Source of the DNA: Owenweeksia sp. TMED14 | Lineage (GTDB): Bacteria > Bacteroidota > Bacteroidia > Flavobacteriales > Schleiferiaceae | Assembly: GCA_002167805.1 (NCBI GenBank) | Contig: NHBT01000020.1 | Location: 27,614-38,280, forward strand | DNA: 10,667 nt | Reading direction: 5' to 3' | In this document: positions 1 through 9,202 of the stretch, piece after piece | Layout of the letters: each line of letters starts with the position of its first letter | Position numbering within the stretch: the first letter of the stretch is position 1 | Program-made: the position numbers and the translations under genes | Notes under the pieces: model-generated | Told to the model about the DNA's origin: nothing | Seen by the model: the letters and a program-made list of their open reading frames with translations, nothing else | Database searches by the model: none

Positions 1-735
1 GGGAGAATTAATTGGGAACTTAATTTTCAAAATGATTTGACTTCAGATGAGCTAGAGGTATATCGTAGTGATTTAAAAAGATTACAAGAACATGAACCAA
101 TTGCTTATGTCTTAGGTGAATTAATATGGGCTGGTTTGAAATTTAAGATTGATAATCGGGCTCTAATACCTAGACCCGAAACCGAAGAACTTTTATTTTT
201 ATTGTTTAAAAATGTAATAAACCCACTAAGAATAATTGATGCATGTACAGGCTCGGGATGTATAGCAATTGCATCAAAAATTAAATATCCTCTTGCAGAA
301 ATAATTGGATTTGATATTAGCGGAGATGCTTTAAAGTTGGCAGATGAGAACTCAAAATTGAATCAAGTAAATTTAAAGCTTTACCAAAATGATCTTATGA
401 GATCTATTCCTAAATGGGTGAAACCAAAAAATGATGATGTTTGGATAGGAAACCCTCCTTACATAGCTCCCTCAGAGTCTTTGGATCAATCTCTCAACTT
501 TGAGCCTGATATGGCATTATTTTCCTCAGATACAAATCCAATAATTTACTATGATAAGATTAGTCAATGGGCTCAAGTAGGATTGAAGACAAAGGGAACC
601 CTATTGTTTGAAGTGAACGTTAAACACGCTAAAATGATTGCGGAACTTTTACAAAAACAAGATGTTTGGAGTGAAATTCAAATTTTTAAGGACAATTGTG
701 GAAAAGATCGTTTCATAAAGTCGATTCGTTTATAA
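1..735 (+). CDS. prmC: PrmC, peptide chain release factor N5-glutamine methyltransferase (5' end cut off by window)
   Basis: PrmC is a cytoplasmic S-adenosylmethionine-dependent enzyme that methylates the glutamine of the GGQ motif in release factors RF1 and RF2. The frame is open from base 1, so the true start lies upstream. Visible codons number 244. Comparing the position of the NPPY motif with E. coli PrmC suggests roughly 30-45 N-terminal residues are missing. Seen in the fragment: an IPRPETEEL segment typical of the family, the SAM-binding motif DACTGSGCIAIA (starts at base 238), and the catalytic motif GNPPY with NPPY at bases 451-462, which grips the target glutamine. The C-terminal length after NPPY (about 93 residues) matches the family. 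The TTG at 37 could be read as a start but would cut into conserved sequence. The gene ends in TAA, 21 bases before ligA on the same strand, so the two could be co-transcribed. Identification is firm. Confidence 0.93.
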   Translation, partial: GRINWELNFQNDLTSDELEVYRSDLKRLQEHEPIAYVLGELIWAGLKFKIDNRALIPRPETEELLFLLFKNVINPLRIIDACTGSGCIAIASKIKYPLAEIIGFDISGDALKLADENSKLNQVNLKLYQNDLMRSIPKWVKPKNDDVWIGNPPYIAPSESLDQSLNFEPDMALFSSDTNPIIYYDKISQWAQVGLKTKGTLLFEVNVKHAKMIAELLQKQDVWSEIQIFKDNCGKDRFIKSIRL

Positions 736-3274
<2,539 letters not shown>

Positions 3275-3278
<4 letters not shown>

Positions 3279-4168
3279 GAAATATATTTAAAGGCACTGG
3301 AATAGCTTTGATCACTCCATTTAATAAATCAGGTGGGGTTGATTATGAATCATTAAGGAATCTAGTAAATCACTGCATTGGTGGAGGAGTAGATTTTTTG
3401 GTCATTTTGGGAACAACTGCTGAAACAGCAACACTTTCTGAAGAAGAGAAGGTACTTGTTATAGAAACTGTAATTGACGCAAACAAAGGTGCCTTGCCGT
3501 TGCTCCTAGGAATTGGTGATAACAATACACAAAAAGTATGTACAAAGATTAAGAAATTAAACTTACCTATTGACGGGTTCTTATGTGTTAGCCCATATTA
3601 TAATAAACCAAGTCAGGAAGGCATTTACCAACATTTTAAAATAATTTCTGAGAACTCTAAGCTTCCAATTGTTTTATATAATGTCCCAGGTCGTACTTCC
3701 TCTAATATGGATGCCATTACTACTTTAAGGCTAGCAAAGGATTTTGATAATATTGTGGCTATAAAAGAAGCCAGTGGCGACCTAGCACAGGTTATGGAAG
3801 TTATTGATAAAGCTCCTGAAGGTTTCGATCTTTTATCTGGAGATGATAACTTAACACTTTCAATTATGGCACTGGGTGGAAAAGGTGTTGTGTCTGTTAA
3901 TGGACAGGCTTTTCCCTCTGAATTAAGTTCAATGATTGATTTCTGCATATCTGGAAACATTCAAGATGCTCGTGCTATTCACTATAGCCTCTTTAAAATC
4001 ACAAAAATGCTTTTTCAAGAAGGGAATCCTAGTGGAGTAAAAGCATTATTGGAGTACATGAAAATTTCTTGTAGTAATGTGAGGTTGCCTTTATGGCCCG
4101 TAACGATTGAATTAAAGGAATCAATTTGTAATGAGGCTGCTCGAATGGGGTTTAAAATTCACATTTAA
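3275..4168 (+). CDS. dapA: 4-hydroxy-tetrahydrodipicolinate synthase DapA
   Basis: DapA condenses pyruvate with L-aspartate-4-semialdehyde, the committed step to meso-diaminopimelate (peptidoglycan) and lysine. It is a cytoplasmic TIM-barrel aldolase, normally a tetramer. At 297 residues it has family-typical length. Active-site residues are all present: Schiff-base Lys164 in AIKEASGD (E. coli Lys161), Tyr135 in LYNVPGRT (E. coli Tyr133), Thr47/Thr48 in LGTTAET (E. coli Thr44/Thr45), Tyr109 in SPYYNKPSQEG (E. coli Tyr107), and the Arg of PGRT that binds the semialdehyde carboxylate. GDDN and GGKGVVSVNG later in the barrel are also family signatures. The ATG start overlaps the preceding TGA by 4 bases. 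The stop TAA is followed by only 28 bases before bamD. I cannot judge lysine feedback sensitivity from the sequence by eye. Confidence 0.96.
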
Positions 4169-4184
4169 TTTATTAAGAATAATC

Positions 4185-4192
4185 TACCTTTG
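4185..4192 (+). promoter_or_regulatory. Candidate Bacteroidota -7 promoter element before bamD
   Basis: TACCTTTG is an exact match to TAnnTTTG. Only four bases (AGAA) separate it from the bamD ATG at 4197, so the expected transcription start falls at or beside the A of the ATG, implying a leaderless message. A TTTA at 4164-4167 (one mismatch to TTTG) sits 17 bases upstream and could serve as a weak -33 element. This is the best-placed box in the dapA-bamD gap. Confidence 0.5.
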
Positions 4193-4196
4193 AGAA

Positions 4197-4997
4197 ATGA
4201 AATTGAATTCATTATTTGTACTATTATTTTCAATATTTCTGTCTTCGTGCGGCGATTACCAGAAGGTTTTAAAAAGTAATGACCCATCATTCAAACTCTT
4301 GAAGGCAAAAGAATATTTTGAACTAGAGCAATATAACAAAGCGCTCCCAATATTTGATGAGCTCATGTCTTCTTACAGAGGGACTACAAAGGCTCAAGAT
4401 GTATATAAATATTATGCACTTACACTTTACGGTCAAAAAGATTATATTTTGTCTGGTTACCACATGAAAAGGTTTTCAAATACATTTCCAAATAATGAGT
4501 TTTCTGAGGAGGCTGCTTACTTAGCTGCCTACTGTTTTTATTTGGAAGCCCCGAGTTCAAGTTTAGATCCAGCCTATATTTATAAGGCTATTGATGAGTT
4601 ACAATTATTTATTAACTCTTTCCCACAATCTTCTCATTCAATGGAATGTAATTCCCTTATTGATGATCTAAGAGAGCGATTAGAAAAAAAATACTTCGAT
4701 ATAGCAAAAGGTTATTTTCACAGAGAGAATTATTCCAGTGCAGTTACCTCTTTCAACGTAATGCTAGGTGAATACCCTGACACAAAATACCGCGAGGAGG
4801 CTTTAGTTTTGAGATTTAAATCCGCTTATAATCTGGCGTCAAATTCGGTTGTCACTCTTCAAAAAGATAGATATAAAGAGGCATACATTTCATACTTAGA
4901 ACTCCAAGATGCTTTTCCTGAAAGTGAATTCTTAAAGGAGCTCGAACCTAAGTTTCGCTATGCGAAATCAAATTCTGAGGAAGATATTTTAAATTAA
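4197..4997 (+). CDS. bamD: Outer membrane assembly lipoprotein BamD
   Basis: BamD is the essential lipoprotein partner of BamA in the complex that folds beta-barrel proteins into the outer membrane. It works from the periplasmic face. The 266-residue product starts with a lipoprotein signal peptide: a short Lys-containing n-region, a hydrophobic core from about residue 5 to 15, and the lipobox LSSC with lipidated Cys18 followed by Gly-Asp. The rest is helical TPR-like repeats, for example about residues 35-60 (KEYFELEQYNKALPIFDELM) and a second set near residues 165-190 (AKGYFHRENYSSAVTSFNVM), as expected for BamD. Length matches Bacteroidota homologues. It has its own promoter-like box and no Shine-Dalgarno sequence. 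Its role as BamD rather than another TPR lipoprotein is supported by the YQKVLKSNDP start of the mature domain, the TPR spacing and the conserved position upstream of rpoZ and coaBC. Confidence 0.9.
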   Translation: MKLNSLFVLLFSIFLSSCGDYQKVLKSNDPSFKLLKAKEYFELEQYNKALPIFDELMSSYRGTTKAQDVYKYYALTLYGQKDYILSGYHMKRFSNTFPNNEFSEEAAYLAAYCFYLEAPSSSLDPAYIYKAIDELQLFINSFPQSSHSMECNSLIDDLRERLEKKYFDIAKGYFHRENYSSAVTSFNVMLGEYPDTKYREEALVLRFKSAYNLASNSVVTLQKDRYKEAYISYLELQDAFPESEFLKELEPKFRYAKSNSEEDILN

Positions 4998-5006
4998 TCA
5001 CAAAAT

Positions 5007-5043
5007 ATTTTAGAAAAGAATTGTAGTTTTGCATTTCTAAAAT
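5007..5043. repeat. 10-bp perfect inverted repeat around the rpoZ promoter box
   Basis: The left arm ATTTTAGAAA (5007-5016) is the exact reverse complement of the right arm TTTCTAAAAT (5034-5043). The 17-base spacer holds the TAGTTTTG box. It could be a two-half-site operator, or a weak AT-only hairpin in read-through transcripts from bamD. There is no GC-rich stem or adjoining T-tract, so a classical terminator is unlikely. Confidence 0.55.
5024..5031 (+). promoter_or_regulatory. Candidate Bacteroidota -7 promoter element before rpoZ-coaBC
   Basis: TAGTTTTG matches TAnnTTTG exactly and is followed by CA, as often seen in this phylum. The ATG of rpoZ is 20 bases downstream, giving a short A/T-rich leader of roughly 16 bases. 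No clear TTG -33 element is seen at the usual distance. Its place in the longest non-coding gap of the window (54 bases) supports a real promoter for the rpoZ-coaBC-porD group. Confidence 0.5.
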
Positions 5044-5051
5044 TATCAATA

Positions 5052-5384
5052 ATGAACAAAGATCATCTTCAAGCAAGTAAAAACACGCGAACTCTGGATT
5101 TCAATGAAATCGATCGTGAAACAAACAATATTTATGAGGCAATTTCAATTGTATCTCGTCGTGCAGAGCAAATAAATGAAGGTATTCGTGCTGAAATCAA
5201 TGAAAAGCTTGAGGATTTTAGGTCCTCTTCAGATTCTTTAGAAGAGGTCTTTGAAAATCGTGAACAAATAGAATTCTCAAAACAATATGAGGCGATCCCA
5301 AAGCCGCATTCTATGGCAGTACATGAGTGGCTGGACGGGAAAATATACAATCGCTATCCTGAAGAAGAAGATACTTCTGAATGA
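5052..5384 (+). CDS. rpoZ: DNA-directed RNA polymerase omega subunit (Bacteroidota type, RpoZ/Rpb6 family)
   Basis: Omega binds the beta' subunit and helps assemble and stabilise RNA polymerase. This 110-residue protein has no signal peptide. It carries the core omega helix NNIYEAISIVSRRAEQIN (residues 25-42) with the family's RRAxQI signature at residues 36-41, then a highly charged helical stretch (about 45-75) and a short conserved tail PKPHSMAVHEWLDGKIYNR that I associate with Bacteroidota omega proteins. It lacks much similarity to E. coli omega beyond the signature, which is usual for the phylum. The ATG at 5052 follows a promoter-like box, and the TGA stop overlaps the coaBC start in an ATGA, so translational coupling is likely. 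Next-door coaBC parallels the rpoZ-coaBC pairing seen in several other bacterial groups. Confidence 0.87.
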   Translation: MNKDHLQASKNTRTLDFNEIDRETNNIYEAISIVSRRAEQINEGIRAEINEKLEDFRSSSDSLEEVFENREQIEFSKQYEAIPKPHSMAVHEWLDGKIYNRYPEEEDTSE

Positions 5385-6598
5385 AAGCCCTGAAGGGTAA
5401 AAATGTTTTAATTTGTGTTTCTGGCGGTATAGCTGCCTACAAAATTCCGTTACTTGTAAGATTATTGAAAGTCGACGATTTTCACGTTCGATTGGTTATT
5501 TCAAAAACAGCAAAAGATTTTGTGTCTCCTCTTGTACTTTCCACGCTCTCTGAATTGCCAGTGGAGATGGATATGGTAAACATAAATAACAATCAGATTT
5601 CTTGGAATAATCATGTAGAAATTGCGAAATGGGCTGATGTCATATTAGTTGCTCCTGCTACTTCAAACACAATAGCGAAATATGTCAATGGTATTTGTGA
5701 TAATTTATTATTGGCAGTTCTTTTGTCTTCAAAATGCTCAAAAATTTGGGCTCCTGCTATGGATTTGGACATGTTTAACAATATGGCCAATCAATCCAAT
5801 TTGGAAAAGCTTAATAGTTGGGGTGATGAGATCTTGCCTTCTCCAATTGGGTTTTTAGCCAGTGGTTTAAATGGTCCAGGGAGAATGCGAGAGCCTGGGA
5901 ATATTCATACCGCCATTAGATCCTTTTTTTTAAGAGATGATTTTTGGGTAAATAAAAAAATCTTATTGACTTCTGGACCAACGAGGGAAGCAATTGACCC
6001 TGTTAGGTTTTTAAGTAATGGTTCTTCGGGTTTGACAGGTGTGTCATTAGTTAAAGCTTTAAGTGAAAAAGGAGCTAAAGTGTTCTGGGTCCATGGTCCC
6101 TCTGATTATCAGTATGAAAAATTTCAAAATGTCATTTACAAGCCAGTCATATCTGCTATTCAGATGAATGATGAAGTTTTAAAACATTGGTCCGAATGCG
6201 ATATTTTTATTGGAGCGGCAGCGGTTTCAGATTATCGACCAGTTAATTTCTCGAAACTTAAAATCAAAAAGAATAATGGTTCAATGAGTAATATTGAACT
6301 AAAGGAAAATCCGGATATTTTATCTGAGGTAGGAAAAAGAAAGACAAAAAAACAATTTGTTTTAGGTTTTGCTTTGGAGTCAAAAAACGGTGAAGTTGAA
6401 GCAGAAAGAAAATTGATTGCAAAAAACGCGGACGCCATAGTTTTGAATTATGCGAACTCCGAGAATATTGGAATCGCCAAAGAGGAAAATATTGTTACTT
6501 TGGTAACGAGGAATGCAAAACATCAATGGCCATTGCTTTCAAAAAAAGATATAGCTGTGAAACTTATTGAATGGATTCAAAAAAATAGTAATGCGTAA
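5381..6598 (+). CDS. coaBC: Bifunctional phosphopantothenoylcysteine decarboxylase / phosphopantothenate-cysteine ligase CoaBC
   Basis: CoaBC carries out two steps of coenzyme A synthesis: CTP-dependent joining of 4'-phosphopantothenate to cysteine (C-terminal CoaB half), then FMN-dependent decarboxylation to 4'-phosphopantetheine (N-terminal CoaC half). It has 405 residues, family-typical. In the CoaC half, VSGGIAAYK (FMN phosphate loop), catalytic His78 in NHVEIAKWAD (E. coli His75) and APATSNT are present. Two expected residues differ: the Asn of the PxMN motif is Asp128 (E. coli Asn125) and the catalytic Cys is Ser161 in LASGLNGPGRM (E. coli Cys158). The CoaB half starts near residue 193 with LLTSGPTREAIDPVRF, keeps Asn213 (E. 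coli Asn210), GAAAVSDYRP and the KLKIKK lysines, but the loop after Asn213 reads GSSGLTG instead of HSSGKMG. No frameshift or truncation is seen. The ATG overlaps the rpoZ stop, and the 3' end overlaps porD by 8 bases. Confidence 0.95.
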   Translation: MKALKGKNVLICVSGGIAAYKIPLLVRLLKVDDFHVRLVISKTAKDFVSPLVLSTLSELPVEMDMVNINNNQISWNNHVEIAKWADVILVAPATSNTIAKYVNGICDNLLLAVLLSSKCSKIWAPAMDLDMFNNMANQSNLEKLNSWGDEILPSPIGFLASGLNGPGRMREPGNIHTAIRSFFLRDDFWVNKKILLTSGPTREAIDPVRFLSNGSSGLTGVSLVKALSEKGAKVFWVHGPSDYQYEKFQNVIYKPVISAIQMNDEVLKHWSECDIFIGAAAVSDYRPVNFSKLKIKKNNGSMSNIELKENPDILSEVGKRKTKKQFVLGFALESKNGEVEAERKLIAKNADAIVLNYANSENIGIAKEENIVTLVTRNAKHQWPLLSKKDIAVKLIEWIQKNSNA

Positions 6599-7499
6599 AA
6601 AAAATTATTTCTTTTTTTGTTTTTTCATAAGCTTCCTTCTAAAGCTTAATGCCCAAGAATTTGTCGTTGACGTTAAAGTTCAAGCTCCTGGAGTTCAAAC
6701 CAATGATCGTCAAAGGTTTTCCGATTTAGAAACAGCTCTAAGCAATTTTATAAATCAGAGATCCTGGACTTCCGTTTCATATGAGCAAAATGAAAAAATT
6801 CGTGGTTCAATGGTTTTTACAATTACTGAATATGATGCGAGTTCTGCGAATATGTCAGGGAATTTACAGTTACAATTTGCTCGACCAGTTTATATGGCGG
6901 ATTACCAGACACCAACTCTTTTGTTTCAGGATGGGGATTTAACAATTAATTACAGATCCAATTCTGTTTTGGAATTTAACCTTGGCAGGCACTCCAATAA
7001 TCTTACTTCGATTGTTGCATTCTATTGTTTTGTTGCTCTTGGATTAGACGCATCTTCTTTCAGTCCAAATCAAATTTCATACTTCTCTCAGGCTCAAGTA
7101 ATAGCTGCAAATGCAGCTTCTGCTGGAGCAGGTGGTGGATGGGATCGATTTAAAAATAATCTCAATCGATTTTGGTTAATTGAGGATCTGATGAATCCTT
7201 CAAATTCAGATTTTTTATCTGTTTGGTATGATTATCACAGGTTAGGGATAGATAAATTATACGACCCCAACCAGCAGATGTCAGCAAAAGAATTGATTGC
7301 TACATCGCTCAAAAAACTGAAACCAATATATGATAAGCAACCTAATAGCTTTTTACTGCGATGGTTTTTCGACACAAAATCAAATGAAATAATTCAAATT
7401 TTTAGCGACGGTCCGAAATATAATTCAGATGAGATGATTAAAGTTATCCAAATAATGGATCCCTCGAATGCATCAAGTTATGAGGGAATTGGTCGATAA
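6591..7499 (+). CDS. porD: DUF4835 family secreted protein, probable type IX secretion protein PorD
   Basis: This encodes a 302-residue exported protein. I chose the ATG at 6591, because the in-frame TTG at 6567 would bury the signal peptide. The signal peptide runs from MRKK through a Phe-rich hydrophobic core to LNA, with likely cleavage after Ala21, leaving mature QEF. No lipobox and no later membrane segment are seen, so the product is periplasmic or outer-membrane associated. The mature sequence has the landmarks I recall for DUF4835: VQTNDRQRFSDLETAL, the ARPVY strand, LTSIVAFYCFVALGLDASSF, NRFWLIEDLM, YHRLGIDKLY and FFDTKSNEIIQIF. Members are widely labelled PorD and linked to the type IX secretion system of Bacteroidota. 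That label is from memory, and its mechanistic role is not visible here. Placement between coaBC and recN is the usual one. The start overlaps the coaBC end by 8 bases and is followed by A8, T7 and T6 runs. Confidence 0.87.
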   Translation: MRKKNYFFFCFFISFLLKLNAQEFVVDVKVQAPGVQTNDRQRFSDLETALSNFINQRSWTSVSYEQNEKIRGSMVFTITEYDASSANMSGNLQLQFARPVYMADYQTPTLLFQDGDLTINYRSNSVLEFNLGRHSNNLTSIVAFYCFVALGLDASSFSPNQISYFSQAQVIAANAASAGAGGGWDRFKNNLNRFWLIEDLMNPSNSDFLSVWYDYHRLGIDKLYDPNQQMSAKELIATSLKKLKPIYDKQPNSFLLRWFFDTKSNEIIQIFSDGPKYNSDEMIKVIQIMDPSNASSYEGIGR

Positions 7500-7523
7500 G
7501 AAATTTTGAAAATATAGTCTCCG

Positions 7524-9173
7524 ATGTTAAATGGTCTTTATATAAAAAACTTCGCTCTGATCAATAGCTTAGATCAGAGAATAGAGCAAGGATTTACTGT
7601 ATTGACAGGAGAGACTGGAGCCGGTAAATCAATTCTTTTAGGTGCGTTACAACTAGCTTTGGGAGGGCGGGCTGATCTTAAAAACCTGACATTAGATGGT
7701 AAAAAATGTATTGTTGAAGCAGAATTTATTTTAGACCCTAAAAAATGGAAGGTTTTTTTTGAAAAGAATGATTGGGATTTCTCGGAAAGTACAACCCTGC
7801 GAAGAGAAATTGTACCCAACGGAAAGTCTAGAGCATTCATAAATGATAGTCCAGTAAAACTAGAGGGATTAAGATGTTTATCAGAGATGCTTATTGATGT
7901 ACATAGCCAAAGGGATTCTTTTTTTCTTAAAAACCCACAATTTATTATTGACTTTTTGGATAGTTTCGGAGATCTACATGCACAAAGAGACAACTATGAG
8001 ACCACCTATAATAAGTTAAATAAGATTAAGTCCAAATTAAATAATTTAAATACGTTAAACGGGGAGAATATTGATCTTGATTATCTAAAATTCGTCTTGG
8101 ATGAATTAAAATCAGCAAATTTAAAATTGAGTGAGGAGAATGACTTAACAAACGAATTAGAGATACTGTCTAGCTCCGAAGAAATTCAATTGCTATTTGA
8201 TGAAATAAGATTCATGTCGGAAAATGAAAACGGATTGGATAATAATCTATCGAGATGGATGGGGTGTTTCCATAAATTAAAACAAAAGTCAAATATTTTT
8301 TCTTCTATCAGAAATGAAGCTTCGTCGGTTCAAGATATGTATCAGACGATAATGTATAATCTAGAAAGTTGGACGGAAAAAATAGATGCAAATCCCAACA
8401 GGTTAAAAGAAGTAGAGGAGAGGTTAGCTTTTATCGAGCAATTAAAATTAAAGCATCGTGCTTCATCAGTTGAGGGTCTTTTGAATTTAGAATCCCTTTG
8501 GCAAGATCAAATTGAAGAAATTGAAAACAAAAGCAGAGATGTTAAAAATTTTCAGCAAGAGCTTTTGAAGCTTGAAAAAGAAGTCTTACATACTGCTGAA
8601 TTACTCCATCAAAAAAGATCTAAATTATTTTCAAGCATCGAAAAGAATGTTATCGATTCCTTAGGTAACTTAAATATGAAAGGAACAAAATTTATCATAC
8701 GGACCTCAAAATTATCTTCTCCTGCTATTTATGGAAACTATAAATATTCTATTGATTTTTCAGCGAACTCAGGTCAATCTTTGATGCCTGTAGAAAAAGT
8801 AGCCAGTGGCGGTGAACGAAACCGATTATTTTTAGTTTTAAAAAGTTTATTTGCTAAAGGAGTTGGCTTAGAAACTATAATTTTTGATGAAATCGATAGT
8901 GGTGTATCGGGAGAAACAGCGGCAAAGATGGCAGAAATGTTTAGCGATATTGGGAAACACTCTCAAGTCATTGCGATAACTCATTTACCCCAGGTTGCAG
9001 CTGCAGGGAGTTATCATTGGAAGGTCCAAAAAAACATAGAAGAGGGCAGGACAAGTACACAGCTGAAAAATTTAGACTTTGATGAAAGGCAGGAGGAAAT
9101 CGCTAGATTATTGACTGGTGAAAAAGTTTCCGAGGCTGCTATGGCTCAAGCTAAGTTTCTTTTGGAAAATTAA
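7524..9173 (+). CDS. recN: DNA repair protein RecN
   Basis: RecN is an SMC-like ATPase that gathers on broken DNA and aids recombinational repair of double-strand breaks. The 549 residues match the family (E. coli 553). Head-domain motifs: Walker A GETGAGKS at residues 29-36 with Lys35; ABC signature ASGGE at 427-431 within VASGGERNRLFLVLKSL; Walker B IIFDEIDSGVSG with Asp455 and catalytic Glu456; and the switch THLPQVAAAG. The middle, about residues 155-375, is charged and helical with Leu/Glu/Lys-rich stretches, as expected for the short coiled-coil arms. The N-terminus LNGLYIKNFALI is the normal RecN start and supports the ATG at 7524. The gene follows porD by 24 bases, with no Shine-Dalgarno sequence and no clear promoter box, so read-through from upstream is likely. 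No LexA/SOS box is recognisable by eye. Confidence 0.96.
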   Translation: MLNGLYIKNFALINSLDQRIEQGFTVLTGETGAGKSILLGALQLALGGRADLKNLTLDGKKCIVEAEFILDPKKWKVFFEKNDWDFSESTTLRREIVPNGKSRAFINDSPVKLEGLRCLSEMLIDVHSQRDSFFLKNPQFIIDFLDSFGDLHAQRDNYETTYNKLNKIKSKLNNLNTLNGENIDLDYLKFVLDELKSANLKLSEENDLTNELEILSSSEEIQLLFDEIRFMSENENGLDNNLSRWMGCFHKLKQKSNIFSSIRNEASSVQDMYQTIMYNLESWTEKIDANPNRLKEVEERLAFIEQLKLKHRASSVEGLLNLESLWQDQIEEIENKSRDVKNFQQELLKLEKEVLHTAELLHQKRSKLFSSIEKNVIDSLGNLNMKGTKFIIRTSKLSSPAIYGNYKYSIDFSANSGQSLMPVEKVASGGERNRLFLVLKSLFAKGVGLETIIFDEIDSGVSGETAAKMAEMFSDIGKHSQVIAITHLPQVAAAGSYHWKVQKNIEEGRTSTQLKNLDFDERQEEIARLLTGEKVSEAAMAQAKFLLEN

Positions 9174-9175
9174 AC

Positions 9176-9183
9176 GAACTTTG
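9176..9183 (+). promoter_or_regulatory. Weak candidate -7 promoter element before fabI
   Basis: GAACTTTG matches TAnnTTTG except for the first T. It lies just after the recN stop and 19 bases before the fabI ATG, a spacing close to that of the rpoZ box. With a mismatch in a conserved position and no good -33 element, this is tentative. Confidence 0.25.
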
Positions 9184-9195
9184 TAATTATAACAA
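9181..9195. promoter_or_regulatory. Imperfect 15-bp palindrome in the fabI leader
   Basis: TTGTAATTATAACAA reads as its own reverse complement except for one mismatched pair (A/A at the fifth position from each end) around a central T. It begins within the candidate -7 box and ends 7 bases before the fabI ATG, a location suited to a dimeric repressor. No regulator is identified, and AT-rich DNA yields such palindromes by chance. Confidence 0.25.
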
Positions 9196-9202
9196 TGAAA
9201 AT

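Noticed and set aside
37..39. TTG as the start of prmC
   Set aside because: The frame is open back to base 1 and the family needs about 30-45 more N-terminal residues; the gene is simply cut by the window edge.
4170..4182. TTATT/AATAA inverted repeat between dapA and bamD as a terminator
   Set aside because: Five AT pairs with a three-base loop are too weak and have no T-tract.
6567..6590. Longer N-terminus for porD from a TTG
   Set aside because: It would place eight polar residues ahead of a well-formed signal peptide that begins with MRKK at 6591, and would lengthen the overlap with coaBC.
7503..7513. Small palindrome ATTTTGAAAAT between porD and recN
   Set aside because: Five-base AT arms with a one-base centre are too common in this sequence to call.
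7574..7993. 139-codon open frame on the minus strand within recN
   Set aside because: It lies wholly opposite the RecN Walker A region, has no family resemblance and is Ser/Pro/Cys-rich as expected for a shadow of a real gene. The other minus-strand frames at 1213-1425, 2127-2432, 3625-3960, 5132-5350, 6232-6438 and 9289-9471 were rejected for the same reason.
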